55,859 nt of DNA from contig JACRTY010000016.1 in NCBI GenBank assembly GCA_014305025.1, positions 51,922 through 107,780 on the forward strand. Direction: 5' to 3'. This stretch comes from Candidatus Nyctobacter psychrophilus (GTDB taxonomy: Bacteria > Vulcanimicrobiota > Vulcanimicrobiia > Vulcanimicrobiales > Vulcanimicrobiaceae). The notes under the pieces are model-generated. The model worked only from the letters and a program-made list of their open reading frames with translations. It was not told where the DNA came from and did no database searches. Below, piece after piece: positions 1 through 10,141 of the stretch (positions are counted from its first letter, which is position 1; each line of letters opens with the position of its first letter). The position numbers and the translations under genes are program-made.

Positions 1-21
1 CTCGCAACGAGCCGACCAGCG

Positions 22-2925
22 TCACGCCTTCGCCGCCACCGCGTCATCGATCGCTTCCGACAGCGCTTCGAGCGCTTGCGGCAGCGGCGCGACGAGATGC
101 AGGCGCACACCGCGCCGCTTGCGCTTGTCGAGCGATTCCAAATCACCCAGCGCCTGCGCCCGAAGCAGCGTGCCGAACGAGACCATGCCGGGAATCTGAA
201 GGTCGCGGTCGGCCGGCGTATCGATGGTCAACTGCAGGAACACGCCGCTGTTGGGGCCGCCTTTGTGGAGCTGCCCCGTCGAGTGCAAGAAGCGCGGCCC
301 GAAGCCGACGGTGGTCGCGACCTTGAGGGCGTTGCGCACTTTGAGGCGGATGTCGTGCAGCTGCTGTTCGTGATCGGGATTGCGCTCGAAGTAGGCTGTG
401 AACGCGACGTAGTCGCCGCCGCGCACTTGCGCTAAAACGGCCGACAACGCGCTCGACAGATCGCCGCCGAGAGCGACGTCCTGTGAGCCCGCGAGCGGAA
501 TGATGCGCGCGACGGCATCGCTGGCTTTCGCTTCGGGTTCCGGCAAGCGGCCCGTTTCCTTGTATTCGCGGAGCAGCCGCTTCGTGTTGTCTTTGGATTC
601 CTGGACGTTGGGCTGGTCGAACGCGTCGATGCCGAGTACTGAGCCGGCCGCCGCCGTGGCGATTTCCCAGAGGGCAAATTGTTCGCCGATGTCGAGCCGG
701 TCGTTCATCGCTAAGCGAATGACCGGATGGCCGGCGTCTTCGAGCAATCCCAGGCGCGTTTCGATCGCATCACCGTCCATATCGCCCTGGAAATGCTCCG
801 CCGGCGGCAATCCCTCGCCGACGTACACGAAGACGCGGTCCTCTCCGTACTCGTGTGGCAGCCCGAGCGGCTCGCCCTCGATCGGAATGATGCCCGTGCC
901 GCTCTTGCCGGTCGATTCGGCGATCAATTGTTCGGCCCAGGTTCCGAAAGCTTCGACTTCGGGGTGGCAGATGATGGTAAGCTTGTCGCGCCCCGCACGA
1001 GCCAGCGAAGCGATCGCCGCGCCGAAGCGAACGCCGAGGGAGTCGCCTACTTTGCTGGAACTCGAATTGGCTTGCAGTGCCCCGAGCCCACGGTCGAGTA
1101 ACGCTGCCACATCGTAGCCCGCCAGCGCCGCGGGAACCATCCCGAAGTACGACAACGCCGAGTACCGGCCGCCGATGTCGGGATCGTTTTGAAAGGTGCG
1201 CCGGAACTCCGACTGCTCGGCTTCCTTGGACAACTGCGTGTCGGGGTCCGTGATCGCGATGAAGTGGTCGCCCGCGGCATCGGCGCCGACCGTTTTTTGA
1301 ACGCGCTCGTAGAAGTAGCGGAAGAAGGCTTCAGGTTCAGTCGTCGTCCCGCTCTTGCTCGCGACGATGAATAATGTCTTCGCTAGATCGAGCGACGCTT
1401 CGAGGGTACGAATCTGTTCGGGATCGCTCGAATCGAGCACGTGGAGTTGCGGATACTTTGCGACCGTACCGAAGGTCACGCGCAGCACATCGGGCGCAAG
1501 CGAACTCCCGCCCATCCCCAGTACGACGACGTGCGTGAACACTTTGGCGCATTCGGTCGCGAAGGCGGTCAGTTCGTCGACCCGTTCGAGTACGGAACGC
1601 GGGAAGTCGAGCCACCCCAAGGCATGGCGGATGATCTCGGTATGCTCTGGATTCACCGACCACGGGGACGGATCGTGCTTCCACAGTTTGGTGAGGAAGT
1701 CGTCCTGTGCGAGCTTGGCGACGGCGTCGTCGGGCTGGGCGCCGACCCGGCCCAGTGCAATTGAGACGCGTGATTCGCCGCCGGCCAGTTGCTGTTGCTT
1801 GTAGCGAATCGCCTCCAGCAGCGCGTTGTACGAGTCGGCGAACGACTTGACGCCTTCGACTTGCAGTTTTTGGGTGACGTCGTACAACGAAATCTTGTTC
1901 TGCGCCAGCGCTTCAATCGTCGCCCGGGCTTCGTCCAGCCCGCTTTCGACCGTGTCGGGAACGATGTTACCGTGGTCGTTCAGCGCGTCGAGCGTCGCGG
2001 GTGGAACCGTGTTGACGGTGTTCTTGCCGATGACGTTTTCGACGTACAGCAGATCCGAATACGCGGGATTCTTCGTGCCCGTGCTGGCCCAGAGCGGGCG
2101 CTGCACGCGCCCCCCTTTCGCCTTGAGCGCCTCGAAGCGAGGGCTCTCGAAGATCTTCTTGTAGCGCCCATAGATGAGCTTGAGATTCGCAAGCCCAGTC
2201 TTCCCCAGCAGCGTTTTGGCTTGCGATTCGCCTTTGGCGACTTTTTCTTCGATCAGTTTGTCGACTGCGGTATCGATGCGGCTGACGAAGACGCTGGCGA
2301 CCGAGGCGATCCGCTCGATCGAACCGCCGGAGGCGACGCGTTTTTCGAGTCCGGCGAGATACGCATTGGCGGTATCTTCGTAGGTTTCGAGCGAGAAGAT
2401 CAAGGTGACGTTGACGTTGATGCCTGCCGCGATCGTTTGGGTGATCGCCGGAATGCCTTGCGGCGTCGCCGGAATCTTGATCATCACGTTGGGCCGGTCG
2501 ACCAACTTCCAAAGCCGCGCTGCGGCCTCGGTCGTTTTCTGCGTATCGCCGGCCAAGAGCGGCGACACCTCGAGACTGACGAAGCCATCGCCGCCGTTCG
2601 TGCTCTCGAAGAGCGGCCGAAATGCGTCGCACGCGTGGCGGATGTCGTCGATCGCCAGCGCCTCGAAGAGGCGGTTGGGATCGTGCTCGGTCCCGATCAG
2701 GCCGCCGAGCTGTTCGTCGTAGTCGTTGCCGCTGCCGATCGCCTTTTCGAAGATCGTGGGATTGGAGGTCATGCCGCGCAAGCCTGAATCGATCAGTGTG
2801 CGCAATTCGCCCGAAGCGAACATGCCGCGCCGGATGTTGTCGAGCCAGATGCTTTGCCCGGCATCGGCCAGTTGTTTCAGTTGCGTTCCCACGATCGTCT
2901 CCTTTGCGTGCTGTTCTTTATTCAA
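22..2925 (-). CDS. tal-pgi: bifunctional transaldolase / glucose-6-phosphate isomerase
   Basis: This 967-residue protein fuses two cytoplasmic sugar-phosphate enzymes. Residues 1-375 are transaldolase: [11 protein letters not shown] lies at 53-63, and the Schiff-base lysine is K150 in NVMIKIPAT. Residues about 390-965 are phosphoglucose isomerase, with GMGGSS at 470-475 and the phosphate-binding ASKSGTTTE at 522-530. Together they link sedoheptulose-7-phosphate/erythrose-4-phosphate exchange to the fructose-6-P/glucose-6-P step. The start is TTG at 2925-2923; it overlaps the TGA of the upstream transketolase gene as TTGA, so the two are probably translationally coupled. Both domains look intact. 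The fused form is known from several bacterial phyla. Only 21 bases of downstream sequence are visible, so further genes of the operon cannot be seen. Confidence 0.95.
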   Translation of the reverse strand: MNKEQHAKETIVGTQLKQLADAGQSIWLDNIRRGMFASGELRTLIDSGLRGMTSNPTIFEKAIGSGNDYDEQLGGLIGTEHDPNRLFEALAIDDIRHACDAFRPLFESTNGGDGFVSLEVSPLLAGDTQKTTEAAARLWKLVDRPNVMIKIPATPQGIPAITQTIAAGINVNVTLIFSLETYEDTANAYLAGLEKRVASGGSIERIASVASVFVSRIDTAVDKLIEEKVAKGESQAKTLLGKTGLANLKLIYGRYKKIFESPRFEALKAKGGRVQRPLWASTGTKNPAYSDLLYVENVIGKNTVNTVPPATLDALNDHGNIVPDTVESGLDEARATIEALAQNKISLYDVTQKLQVEGVKSFADSYNALLEAIRYKQQQLAGGESRVSIALGRVGAQPDDAVAKLAQDDFLTKLWKHDPSPWSVNPEHTEIIRHALGWLDFPRSVLERVDELTAFATECAKVFTHVVVLGMGGSSLAPDVLRVTFGTVAKYPQLHVLDSSDPEQIRTLEASLDLAKTLFIVASKSGTTTEPEAFFRYFYERVQKTVGADAAGDHFIAITDPDTQLSKEAEQSEFRRTFQNDPDIGGRYSALSYFGMVPAALAGYDVAALLDRGLGALQANSSSSKVGDSLGVRFGAAIASLARAGRDKLTIICHPEVEAFGTWAEQLIAESTGKSGTGIIPIEGEPLGLPHEYGEDRVFVYVGEGLPPAEHFQGDMDGDAIETRLGLLEDAGHPVIRLAMNDRLDIGEQFALWEIATAAAGSVLGIDAFDQPNVQESKDNTKRLLREYKETGRLPEPEAKASDAVARIIPLAGSQDVALGGDLSSALSAVLAQVRGGDYVAFTAYFERNPDHEQQLHDIRLKVRNALKVATTVGFGPRFLHSTGQLHKGGPNSGVFLQLTIDTPADRDLQIPGMVSFGTLLRAQALGDLESLDKRKRRGVRLHLVAPLPQALEALSEAIDDAVAAKA

Positions 2926-4913
2926 GCGAGAGCGCCGGTCAGTAGCCCCGCGGCCTTCTGCGCGACGGCCTCCGGGGTGAAATCGAAGGCTTGCGCAATG
3001 GCAGCCGCCGGTGCGGACGTGCCAAAGTGGTCGATGCCGATGGCCAGGCCCCGCTCGCCCACGAAGCGCGCCCAGCCGAACGTGGAAGCGGCCTCGACGG
3101 AGACGCGCGCGCGCAGCGCCACCGGCAGCACGCTTTCGCGATAGGCCTCATCCTGCTGCACGAACAACTCCATGGACGGCATCGATACGACGCGTGCCGG
3201 CGTGCCGCGCCCGGCGAGCAGTTTGGCGGCGTCGAGCGCCAGCGACACTTCGGAACCGGTGGCGATCAGCACGAGTTCCGGACGCTCCTGCGGATCGTGC
3301 AGCACATAAGCGCCGCGGGCGACGGCCGCGTCGCGTGCGCCGAGGAACGGTACCTTCTGACGCGACAACACGAGTGCCGTCGGTCCGCCGTGCGCGAGCG
3401 CAAACTTCCACGCTTCGAGCGTTTCGAGCGCATCGGCCGGCCGAATCGTCGTCATGTTCGGCATCGAGCGCAGGCTCGCCAGTTGTTCGATCGGTTGATG
3501 CGTCGGCCCGTCTTCGCCCAGGAACACGGAATCGTGCGTAAACACGAAGATGGCCTTCGACTTATTGATCGCAGCGAGACGGACCGCCGGCTTCATGTAG
3601 TCGAGAAAGTTGAAAAACGTGGCCGTGAACGGAACGATTCCACTGTGTACGGAAAGGCCGTTGGTGATCGCGCCCATCGCATGTTCGCGCACGCCGTAGT
3701 GCACGTTGCGACCCGCATAGTCGTCGGGCCCGAAATCACCGCAGCCTTTGAGGTACGTTTTGGTCGAAGGATCGAGATCGGCCGAACCGCCGACGAGTTC
3801 GGGCATGTCGCTGGCAATGGCGTTCATCACCGTGCCGCCCGCTTCGCGCGTGGCCACGGAGCCATTTTGCGCGTCGAAGGTGGGCCATGAAAGCCGTTCG
3901 GGCAGCCGTTCGTCGCGAATACGTTGGAGTTGCGCGGCAAGCACCGGATTGGCGTTCTTCCACTGCTCGTAGGTGCGGTGCCACTCGTCTTCCCGGGAGG
4001 CTCCGCGCTTGCCCGCGGCGCGCCACCACGCCAGCACGTCGTCGGGGACGTAGAACGGCGGTTCGGTCGGCCAGCCGAGCGTTTCTTTCGTCTTCTTGAC
4101 GTTGTCGGCGCCGAGCGGTTCGCCGTGAGCGCCGAACGTGCCGGCCTTGGGGGAACCGAAGCCCAGCACGGTGCGCACCGCAATGAACGAAGGGCGCGGA
4201 TCACCTTTGGCCGCGGTGATGGCGGCGTCGATCGCGGCCACGTCGTTGCCGCTGTCGCCCGTCACCTCTTGCACGTGCCACTGCAGCGCCTGATAGCGCG
4301 CGCAGACGTCTTCGGTGAACGTGACATCGGTGCCGGCTGCCAGCGACACCTTGTTGTCGTCGTAAAGCACGATCAGTTTGCCCAAACGCAAGTGCCCCGC
4401 AAGCGAACTCGCTTCGTTGGAGACACCTTCCATTAAATCGCCGTCGCTAGCGATGCAGTAGGTGTAATGGTCGACGATCGTCTGCGCGCGGTTGTACGTC
4501 GCCGCCAGTTGTGCTTCCGCGATGGCGAGTCCGACGGCGTTGCCGAACCCTTGCCCGAGCGGTCCGGTCGTCACTTCGACGCCGGGTGTATGGTGTAGTT
4601 CCGGATGGCCCGGCGTCTTGCTGCCGAGTTGGCGGAAGTGTTCGAGATCGTCGAGCGTCAGCGCGTAGCCGGTGAGATACAAAAGCGCATAAAGCAGCAT
4701 TGAGCCGTGCCCCGCGCTGAGCACGAAGCGGTCGCGGTCAAACCAATCGGAATGGGCCGCATTGAACTTGAGGTGACGCGTCCATAACGTGTACGCCATC
4801 GCCGCAGCCCCCAGTGGTAAGCCCGGGTGGCCGGAGTTCGCTTTCTGCACCGCGTCCACGGCCAGAAAGCGAATGGCGTCGATGCGCTGCTGATCGTCGG
4901 GGGTGTTCGGCAC
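2922..4913 (-). CDS. tkt: transketolase
   Basis: The 663-residue product has the usual length of bacterial transketolase, a thiamine-diphosphate enzyme that moves two-carbon units in the non-oxidative pentose phosphate and Calvin-type pathways. The sequence shows the substrate and cofactor motifs AGHGSML near residue 70, the TPP-binding ASDGDLMEG near residue 157, and GVREHAMG in the pyrimidine-binding domain. The start is GTG at 4913, with GAGGAG about 7 bases upstream. Its stop overlaps the start of tal-pgi, so the two form one operon for pentose phosphate interconversion. It is divergent from dapD, and both promoters must lie within the 88 bases between them or inside the coding regions. 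Confidence 0.95.
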   Translation of the reverse strand: MPNTPDDQQRIDAIRFLAVDAVQKANSGHPGLPLGAAAMAYTLWTRHLKFNAAHSDWFDRDRFVLSAGHGSMLLYALLYLTGYALTLDDLEHFRQLGSKTPGHPELHHTPGVEVTTGPLGQGFGNAVGLAIAEAQLAATYNRAQTIVDHYTYCIASDGDLMEGVSNEASSLAGHLRLGKLIVLYDDNKVSLAAGTDVTFTEDVCARYQALQWHVQEVTGDSGNDVAAIDAAITAAKGDPRPSFIAVRTVLGFGSPKAGTFGAHGEPLGADNVKKTKETLGWPTEPPFYVPDDVLAWWRAAGKRGASREDEWHRTYEQWKNANPVLAAQLQRIRDERLPERLSWPTFDAQNGSVATREAGGTVMNAIASDMPELVGGSADLDPSTKTYLKGCGDFGPDDYAGRNVHYGVREHAMGAITNGLSVHSGIVPFTATFFNFLDYMKPAVRLAAINKSKAIFVFTHDSVFLGEDGPTHQPIEQLASLRSMPNMTTIRPADALETLEAWKFALAHGGPTALVLSRQKVPFLGARDAAVARGAYVLHDPQERPELVLIATGSEVSLALDAAKLLAGRGTPARVVSMPSMELFVQQDEAYRESVLPVALRARVSVEAASTFGWARFVGERGLAIGIDHFGTSAPAAAIAQAFDFTPEAVAQKAAGLLTGALA

Positions 4914-5001
4914 GGTCGCTCCTCGGCAGGCGGGCGTTGATCTTTCGCCGCCTCACCGTCCATTCCCGGAGGACGCGGCCTTCGGTAGGAGTTGCGCAGT
5001 A

Positions 5002-5901
5002 ATGGCCCTTACTCGGTGCGCAATGGATATCGCCCGGCTTCGTGCGCAGGTCGAATCTCTTGATGGCGGCGGCGACGGCGCACGCGGCAAAAAAGGCCGT
5101 GCCGTCGATGAGGTGATTGAAGCGCTCGACGTCGGTAGACTGCGGGTCTCTGAGCCCCATGGCGGCCGGTGGGTCACTCATGCGTGGGTGAAACGTGCGA
5201 TCTTGCTCTATTTCCGGCGGCACGACAGCGTCGAGGTCGGAGGCTCGGGGCTCTACGGTTACGGCGGAGCGTGGACGCGCGGCCCGACATGGCGCGCGCT
5301 ACGGTATCCGCCGTCGTACTACGATAAAGTTCCGACGAAGCGCAATTACGCGGCGCTCGGCGCGCGCTGCGTCCCTCCGGGGGTCGCTCGATACGGCTCG
5401 TTCTTGGGCCGCGGGACGATCTTGATGCCGGGGTATGTCAACGTGGGCGCCTACGTCGACGACGGGTCGATGATCGACACGTGGGCGACGGTTGGCTCGT
5501 GCGCCCAAATCGGTAAGAACGTCCACCTCTCGGGCGGCGTCGGGGTCGGCGGCGTCCTGGAACCGCCGCAAGCGCAGCCGGTGATCATCGAGGACGGCGC
5601 GTTCATCGGCTCGCGCTGCGTCGTGGTCGAAGGCGTGCTCGTCGGACGTGAAGCGGTGCTCGGCGCCGGGGTTATCGTGACGGCCGGCACGCCGGTCGTC
5701 GACGTGCGTGGGGCAGAGGCGATCGTCACCAAAGGGCACATCCCGGCGCGTGCCGTCGTCATTCCCGGCACCATGCCCAAGGCGTTCGCGGCGGGAACAT
5801 ACGGCGTGCCGTGCGCGCTGGTCATCGGCGAACGTACGGCTTCGACCGATCGCAAAACATCGCTCGAAGCGGCCATTCGTGATTACGGAGTAGCGATTTG
5901 A
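5002..5901 (+). CDS. dapD: 2,3,4,5-tetrahydropyridine-2,6-dicarboxylate N-succinyltransferase
   Basis: The product transfers succinyl from succinyl-CoA to tetrahydrodipicolinate in the succinylase branch of diaminopimelate/lysine synthesis, in the cytoplasm. It has an N-terminal helical part and then the left-handed parallel beta-helix region (about residues 120-270) with family blocks GSMIDTWATVGSCAQIG and VHLSGGVGVGGVLEP. I chose ATG 5002 because AGGAG at 4987-4991 lies 10 bases upstream. ATG 5023 is a possible alternative, and the longer frame from 4903 would run into the divergent tkt gene. The stop overlaps the next gene as TTGA, which pairs it with the following aminotransferase. Confidence 0.9.
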   Translation: MALTRCAMDIARLRAQVESLDGGGDGARGKKGRAVDEVIEALDVGRLRVSEPHGGRWVTHAWVKRAILLYFRRHDSVEVGGSGLYGYGGAWTRGPTWRALRYPPSYYDKVPTKRNYAALGARCVPPGVARYGSFLGRGTILMPGYVNVGAYVDDGSMIDTWATVGSCAQIGKNVHLSGGVGVGGVLEPPQAQPVIIEDGAFIGSRCVVVEGVLVGREAVLGAGVIVTAGTPVVDVRGAEAIVTKGHIPARAVVIPGTMPKAFAAGTYGVPCALVIGERTASTDRKTSLEAAIRDYGVAI

Positions 5902-7067
5902 ATCCAGCCATTGCCGCGGTGAGCGGTTCGTTGATCCGCGAACTGCACGGACGCCGCCGGCCGACCTCCATCAATTTGGGCATCGGAGAACCGACCTTGC
6001 TGCCCGACGCGCGGTACTTCGAACGAGCGACGGCGTGGACGGCGAAGCACGGCTGCCGCTACTCCACCAACATCGGCGACCACGATCTTCGCGCAGCGAT
6101 CGCCGCGCACTACGCGTATCCCCACCTCGCGCACGCGGACAACGTGTGCATCACCTGCGGTTCTCAGGAAGCCGTGTATCTGGCGCTACGGACGTTGGTG
6201 GATCCGGCGCGCGAAGACGTGCTCGTCATCGAGCCGGCGTTTCCCGTGTACGTGAAGATCGCTCAGGCGGAAGGCATTCCGCTGCGACGGCTCGATCTGG
6301 ACGCACGCGCCGCCGACGCGTTTGATGCCGAAGCGATCTTGGAGGCAATCGGTCCCCGAACGCGGCTGGTCGTTCTGTGTTCGCCCTCCAATCCGACGGG
6401 ACGGGTTATCTCGCGCGGGACGGTCGCTCGCATCTCCGTCGAGCTGCTGGCGCGAGGCGGTCCTCCGGTCTACATCCTGCACGACCAGATCTATCGCGAG
6501 CTCGTGTATGTCGACGACGTTGGCGAGTTCGCCGACGTGTATCCCTACACGGTCGGTGTCAACTCGCTGTCAAAGTCCAACGCTTTGCCGGGCTTGCGCC
6601 TCGGGTGGCTGTCGGCTCCCAAAGACGTGATGCCGAGCATCGTCAAGATGCACGGCTGGGTGACGTCGTGCGCCGGCACCTTCGCGCAACGCGTCGCGCT
6701 CGAAATATTTGCGGCCAAAGCGCTCGACGAACACCGTGCTTGGTACACGGCGCAGCGCGCGGGCGTGCTGTCGGCGCTGCGCGAAACGGCACTCGAGTTC
6801 ATCCAACCGCAGGGCGCATTCTATGTTTGCGTGCGCGTCGGCACCGACGATACGCTGGGTTTCGCCGAAGCGTTGCTCGAGCAACGCGATGTGGTCGCCA
6901 TCCCGGGCGACGTCTTCGGGCCGTCGCTGAAGGGCTGGCTGCGCACGAGCTATGTCGGTCCGTTGCCCGAGGTCGTGGAAGGGCTGCAACGCGTTGCGGC
7001 TTTGAAGCGCGAGCACGACGCTACCCTTGCCCGGCGCTCGACCGAACGTGCCCAAACCGCGGGCTGA
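5898..7067 (+). CDS. dapC: PLP-dependent aminotransferase, probable N-succinyl-diaminopimelate aminotransferase (DapC-like)
   Basis: This is a class I/II fold-type I aminotransferase of 389 residues. Visible motifs are CSPSNPTGRV (about 158-167), the pyridoxal-binding lysine in NSLSKSNALPG (about 218-228) and the C-terminal arginine region LRTSYVGP. The frame starts with TTG at 5898 inside the stop of dapD (TTGA). The coupling to dapD makes N-succinyl-2-amino-6-oxopimelate the most likely amino acceptor in diaminopimelate synthesis. That substrate is inferred from context, since the fold itself is shared by many aminotransferases. No dapE or other lysine gene follows; the next gene is an unrelated secreted protein. 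Confidence 0.8.
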   Translation: MNPAIAAVSGSLIRELHGRRRPTSINLGIGEPTLLPDARYFERATAWTAKHGCRYSTNIGDHDLRAAIAAHYAYPHLAHADNVCITCGSQEAVYLALRTLVDPAREDVLVIEPAFPVYVKIAQAEGIPLRRLDLDARAADAFDAEAILEAIGPRTRLVVLCSPSNPTGRVISRGTVARISVELLARGGPPVYILHDQIYRELVYVDDVGEFADVYPYTVGVNSLSKSNALPGLRLGWLSAPKDVMPSIVKMHGWVTSCAGTFAQRVALEIFAAKALDEHRAWYTAQRAGVLSALRETALEFIQPQGAFYVCVRVGTDDTLGFAEALLEQRDVVAIPGDVFGPSLKGWLRTSYVGPLPEVVEGLQRVAALKREHDATLARRSTERAQTAG

Positions 7068-7174
7068 TCAACAAACACCCGTCGCACAACGTTAAAACGG
7101 CGACTCCGCATCCCAGTTTGGGGGGAATCAGAGCTGTGCGGAAATATACGCAAGGCTCGCCGCGTTAGAATGCT

Positions 7175-8701
7175 ATGCGGTTAGGGTTAGCGTTGTTGCT
7201 TGCGCTCGCGCTCGGGACGACGGGCCGCGCGCAAACCGCCGTGCCCGGCAATTCGCCGGGGACGGCCACCGCGGATTTGAGTGGGCTCTTAGGGACGTGG
7301 AATTGCGACGGCGGCACGGGCGGCGGCTCGACCACCGAGACGTACACGCGTTCGGGCGCGACCAGCGTTGCGCTGGGCAATGCGGTGCGCACCTCCACCG
7401 GAGCCACTGGCTTCGTCAGCGAGACGTTCATCTATGCGCCGGGCAGCGGGACCTGGACGATCACGGCGCTCCCCAATCGATTTTTCGACAGTCTGCGGGC
7501 GACCGCACCGCTTTGGGTTCGGGGCACCCAGTGGATCCTTGCCGGTACGGAGAGCTTCGGTAAGAAGACGATGCCGGTGCGCATCGCCTACACCGATCTC
7601 GGCGGGAATTCGTTCCGGCGCGAACATCAAGTCCAGGTGGGCGGCATGTGGCGCGACGATGCGGCGTACGTGTGCCGGCGGGACAGCGTCGCCACCACGC
7701 CGTTCGGCGTTGCGTCGCCCGTCGCGTTCACACCCGCGGTTGGCATCGCAAAGCCTTCGCCCGCGCCCCCTGCGGTCGCCGTCCACCCCAGGACCGCGGC
7801 GCTCGCTCGGTCCACGGCCGCTCCCACGATCGTCCGGGCGACCGCCGCTCCCGTCATCGCCCGCCCGGCGACCGCTGCGGCGAGCATCCGCCCCAGCGCG
7901 GCACCGCTGATCGCCCAGGCGACCATCCGCCCCCCGACGGCACCGGTAGTCGTCCGGGCAACAACGGCTGCCGTGATCGTGCCCACGACAGTTCCTGTGG
8001 TTGCCCTCGCAACGGCGACCCCGGCGCTCCCCCGCTCCGCGCCGTCGGCGTCACGGCCGTGGCGTTTTGCAGCGTGGCACTTCGCTCCCGCGCCGACCGC
8101 AACGCCGCGCGCCGCCGCAGCGACCGCAGGACGCGATGGCAGCCAACGCCTGGCGCTCGCGCCAAAGCCGACGCCTGCGCCCACGGCGAAGCCCACACCC
8201 ACGCCAAAGCCGGCGCCTGTGGCGACGGCGAAGCCGACGCCGACGCCGAAGCCGTCGTCGCCGCCGAAGCGAGTCGCGTTCCTGCCGCCCCCACCGGCTG
8301 CGCGCGACGATCGGCCCTATGGGCTGATCGGATCGTGGGCATGCCGGACGACCACCGGGCAGCCGAGCACTCAAACCTATACGCTCGATAACGATGGTGC
8401 GATCGCGTTACGCAATGCGCTAACGCTCGGCGGCCGACGGTACGAAATCGACGAAACCTATCACTTCGATCCGACGCGCGACCAGTGGCAAAACGTAACG
8501 GCCGGCGGCGCCTATCGCGGCACGGCGCCACCATGGCGCGGTGCGACGTGGACCTTCGATGGACTCGAAACGGAGGGCACGCCGTCGGAAGTGCACATGA
8601 CCTACACGACGCTCGGCCCGGCAACGTTCCGGCGCCAGTTCGCGCGCAACCGAAGCGGCGCTTGGGTTCCATATCTCTCAGAAATCTGCCGACGCGGTTG
8701 A
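7175..8701 (+). CDS. secreted protein with a duplicated beta-rich domain joined by a long Ala/Pro/Thr linker
   Basis: I do not recognise a named family. The 508-residue product begins with a signal peptide (MRLGLALLLALALGTTGRAQ). Residues about 37-170 (LLGTWNCDGG to AAYVCRR) and about 385-507 (LIGSWACRTT to SEICRR) are two copies of one domain. Both begin with L(L/I)GxW(N/A)C, both have an ETY/ETF strand, a W-rich middle and a FRR(E/Q) element, and both end with a cysteine followed by RR. The two cysteines per copy could form a disulphide. The linker (about 175-375) is low-complexity Ala, Pro, Thr, Val and Lys, and ends in a (PTP)-like run of APKPTPAPTAKPTPTPKP type. It is monocistronic between dapC and a palindromic element at its stop codon. 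It is probably exported and may be wall-associated. Confidence 0.75.
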   Translation: MRLGLALLLALALGTTGRAQTAVPGNSPGTATADLSGLLGTWNCDGGTGGGSTTETYTRSGATSVALGNAVRTSTGATGFVSETFIYAPGSGTWTITALPNRFFDSLRATAPLWVRGTQWILAGTESFGKKTMPVRIAYTDLGGNSFRREHQVQVGGMWRDDAAYVCRRDSVATTPFGVASPVAFTPAVGIAKPSPAPPAVAVHPRTAALARSTAAPTIVRATAAPVIARPATAAASIRPSAAPLIAQATIRPPTAPVVVRATTAAVIVPTTVPVVALATATPALPRSAPSASRPWRFAAWHFAPAPTATPRAAAATAGRDGSQRLALAPKPTPAPTAKPTPTPKPAPVATAKPTPTPKPSSPPKRVAFLPPPPAARDDRPYGLIGSWACRTTTGQPSTQTYTLDNDGAIALRNALTLGGRRYEIDETYHFDPTRDQWQNVTAGGAYRGTAPPWRGATWTFDGLETEGTPSEVHMTYTTLGPATFRRQFARNRSGAWVPYLSEICRRG

Positions 8702-8739
8702 TTTCGTCCGTGGACGTCGTCGCTACGAACGAAATCAAC
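8697..8739. repeat. inverted repeat between convergent genes, related to the 52265-52367 element
   Basis: Arms 8697-8710 and 8726-8739 are complementary at 13 of 14 positions around a 15-base loop. The element starts at the stop codon of the secreted-protein gene and ends just before the stop of the convergent aldehyde dehydrogenase gene, so it is placed to act as a bidirectional terminator, although no T-run follows. Bases 8700-8727 match 52275-52302 at 25 of 28 positions, which includes loop bases, so this is a dispersed repeat family and not just any hairpin. Confidence 0.75.
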
Positions 8740-8740
8740 G

Positions 8741-10141
8741 TCACCTATTGTGCGCTGGGCCGATCCAAACGGTTTGCACGTTTACGAACTCGCGCATTCC
8801 GTACGAGCTCAATTCGCGTCCGTAACCGCTTTTCTTGACGCCGCCGAACGGTAAGCGAGGGTCGGACGCGGTCATGCCGTTGATGAACACCGCGCCCGAC
8901 TCGAGACGCGAGGCCAGGCTCTTGGCGCGCTCGATGTCGCACGACCAGAGGTTTCCGCCCAAGCCGTACGGCGATGCATTGGCCAGCGTGATGCAGTGGT
9001 TGAGGTCGCGGGCGCGGATGACGGCGGCGGCCGGCCCGAAGGTCTCTTCGTCGAAGACCGCCATGCCTGGTACGACATCAGCGAGAATCGTCGGCGCATA
9101 GTAATAACCGGGCCGGTCGCCGCGTGCACCGCCCGTTGCCAGCCGCGCGCCACGTTGGCGCGAGCGCGTCACTTGCGCTTCAAGCGCTTCGCGCAGGTCT
9201 TCCCGCGCGAGCGGGCCCAGTTGCGTCGCGCGCTCGGCTGGATCGCCGATCCGTAGTTCGCGCGTGTGGGCGACAAACGCTTCGAGGAACGCATCGTACA
9301 CCGGAGCTTCGACGATGAACCGTTTGGCCGCGATGCAGCTTTGCCCGTTGTTCTGAAAGCGTGCTTTGACGGCCATCGCGGCCGCGGCGTCGACATCGGC
9401 GTCGGCGAGCACGATGAATGCGTCGGAACCGCCGAGTTCGAGAACCGTTTTCTTGAGGTGCCGGCCGGCCATCGCAGCGACGGCGCTACCCGCGGCTTCG
9501 CTGCCGGTCAGCGTCACCGCGGCGATGCGCGCATCCGCGACGATCGCTTCCATGTCGTGCGAAGCAACGACCAGCGTCGTGAAGGCGGCGCCGGGGAAAC
9601 CGGCCTCGCGAACGACGCGCTCGATCGCCAGGGCGCAGCCGGTGACGTTTGCGGCATGCTTGAGCACGACGACGTTGCCCGCGAGCATCGCGGGCACGAG
9701 CGCGCGAAACGCCTGCCAATACGGAAAATTCCACGGCATGATCGCGAGCAACACGCCGAGCGGCCGGAACGCGACGTAGCTTTCGCTCGCGTTTGTGCTA
9801 ACGTGTTCGTCGGCGAGCGCGGCGGCACCGTGCGCGGCGTAGTAGTCGCAGCAGACGGCGCATTTTTCGATCTCCGCCTCCGCTTCGACGATCGTCTTTC
9901 CCATCTCGCGGGTCGCCAGGAGCGCAAGGTCGCTCTTATGGAAGCGCAGCGACGCGGCCAGTGCCTTCATGAGAGTGGCGCGCTCAGAGCTGCTCGTGAA
10001 ACGCCATGTCGCCCAGGCTTCCTTGGCGCGATCGAGGGCCGCATCGATCGCTGCGGGATCGTGCGTGGAGTAGTCGGCCAATTTCGTTGCCGTCGCGGGG
10101 TCGACCGTCGTAATCGTATTCGAAGCGGCCACTGCGGTCAT
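8741..10141 (-). CDS. NAD(P)-dependent aldehyde dehydrogenase, succinate-semialdehyde dehydrogenase type
   Basis: The 466-residue product is a cytoplasmic aldehyde dehydrogenase that oxidises an aldehyde to an acid. It has the Rossmann motif TGSEAAGSAVA, the general-base glutamate in VLELGGSDAF, the catalytic cysteine in NNGQSCIAAKRF, and a C-terminal PFGGVKKSGYGRELS block. The last two blocks are typical of the short succinate-semialdehyde dehydrogenase subgroup, so succinic semialdehyde is a reasonable but unproven substrate. The ATG overlaps the stop of the glutamate formimidoyltransferase gene as ATGA, so they are cotranscribed. No other GABA or histidine catabolic gene is in view. Confidence 0.88.
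   Translation of the reverse strand: MTAVAASNTITTVDPATATKLADYSTHDPAAIDAALDRAKEAWATWRFTSSSERATLMKALAASLRFHKSDLALLATREMGKTIVEAEAEIEKCAVCCDYYAAHGAAALADEHVSTNASESYVAFRPLGVLLAIMPWNFPYWQAFRALVPAMLAGNVVVLKHAANVTGCALAIERVVREAGFPGAAFTTLVVASHDMEAIVADARIAAVTLTGSEAAGSAVAAMAGRHLKKTVLELGGSDAFIVLADADVDAAAAMAVKARFQNNGQSCIAAKRFIVEAPVYDAFLEAFVAHTRELRIGDPAERATQLGPLAREDLREALEAQVTRSRQRGARLATGGARGDRPGYYYAPTILADVVPGMAVFDEETFGPAAAVIRARDLNHCITLANASPYGLGGNLWSCDIERAKSLASRLESGAVFINGMTASDPRLPFGGVKKSGYGRELSSYGMREFVNVQTVWIGPAHNR

Noticed and set aside
1789..2787. Long plus-strand open frame opposite tal-pgi, and similar long antisense frames elsewhere
   Set aside because: They mirror the codon structure of well-supported genes on the other strand in GC-rich DNA and show no family motifs.
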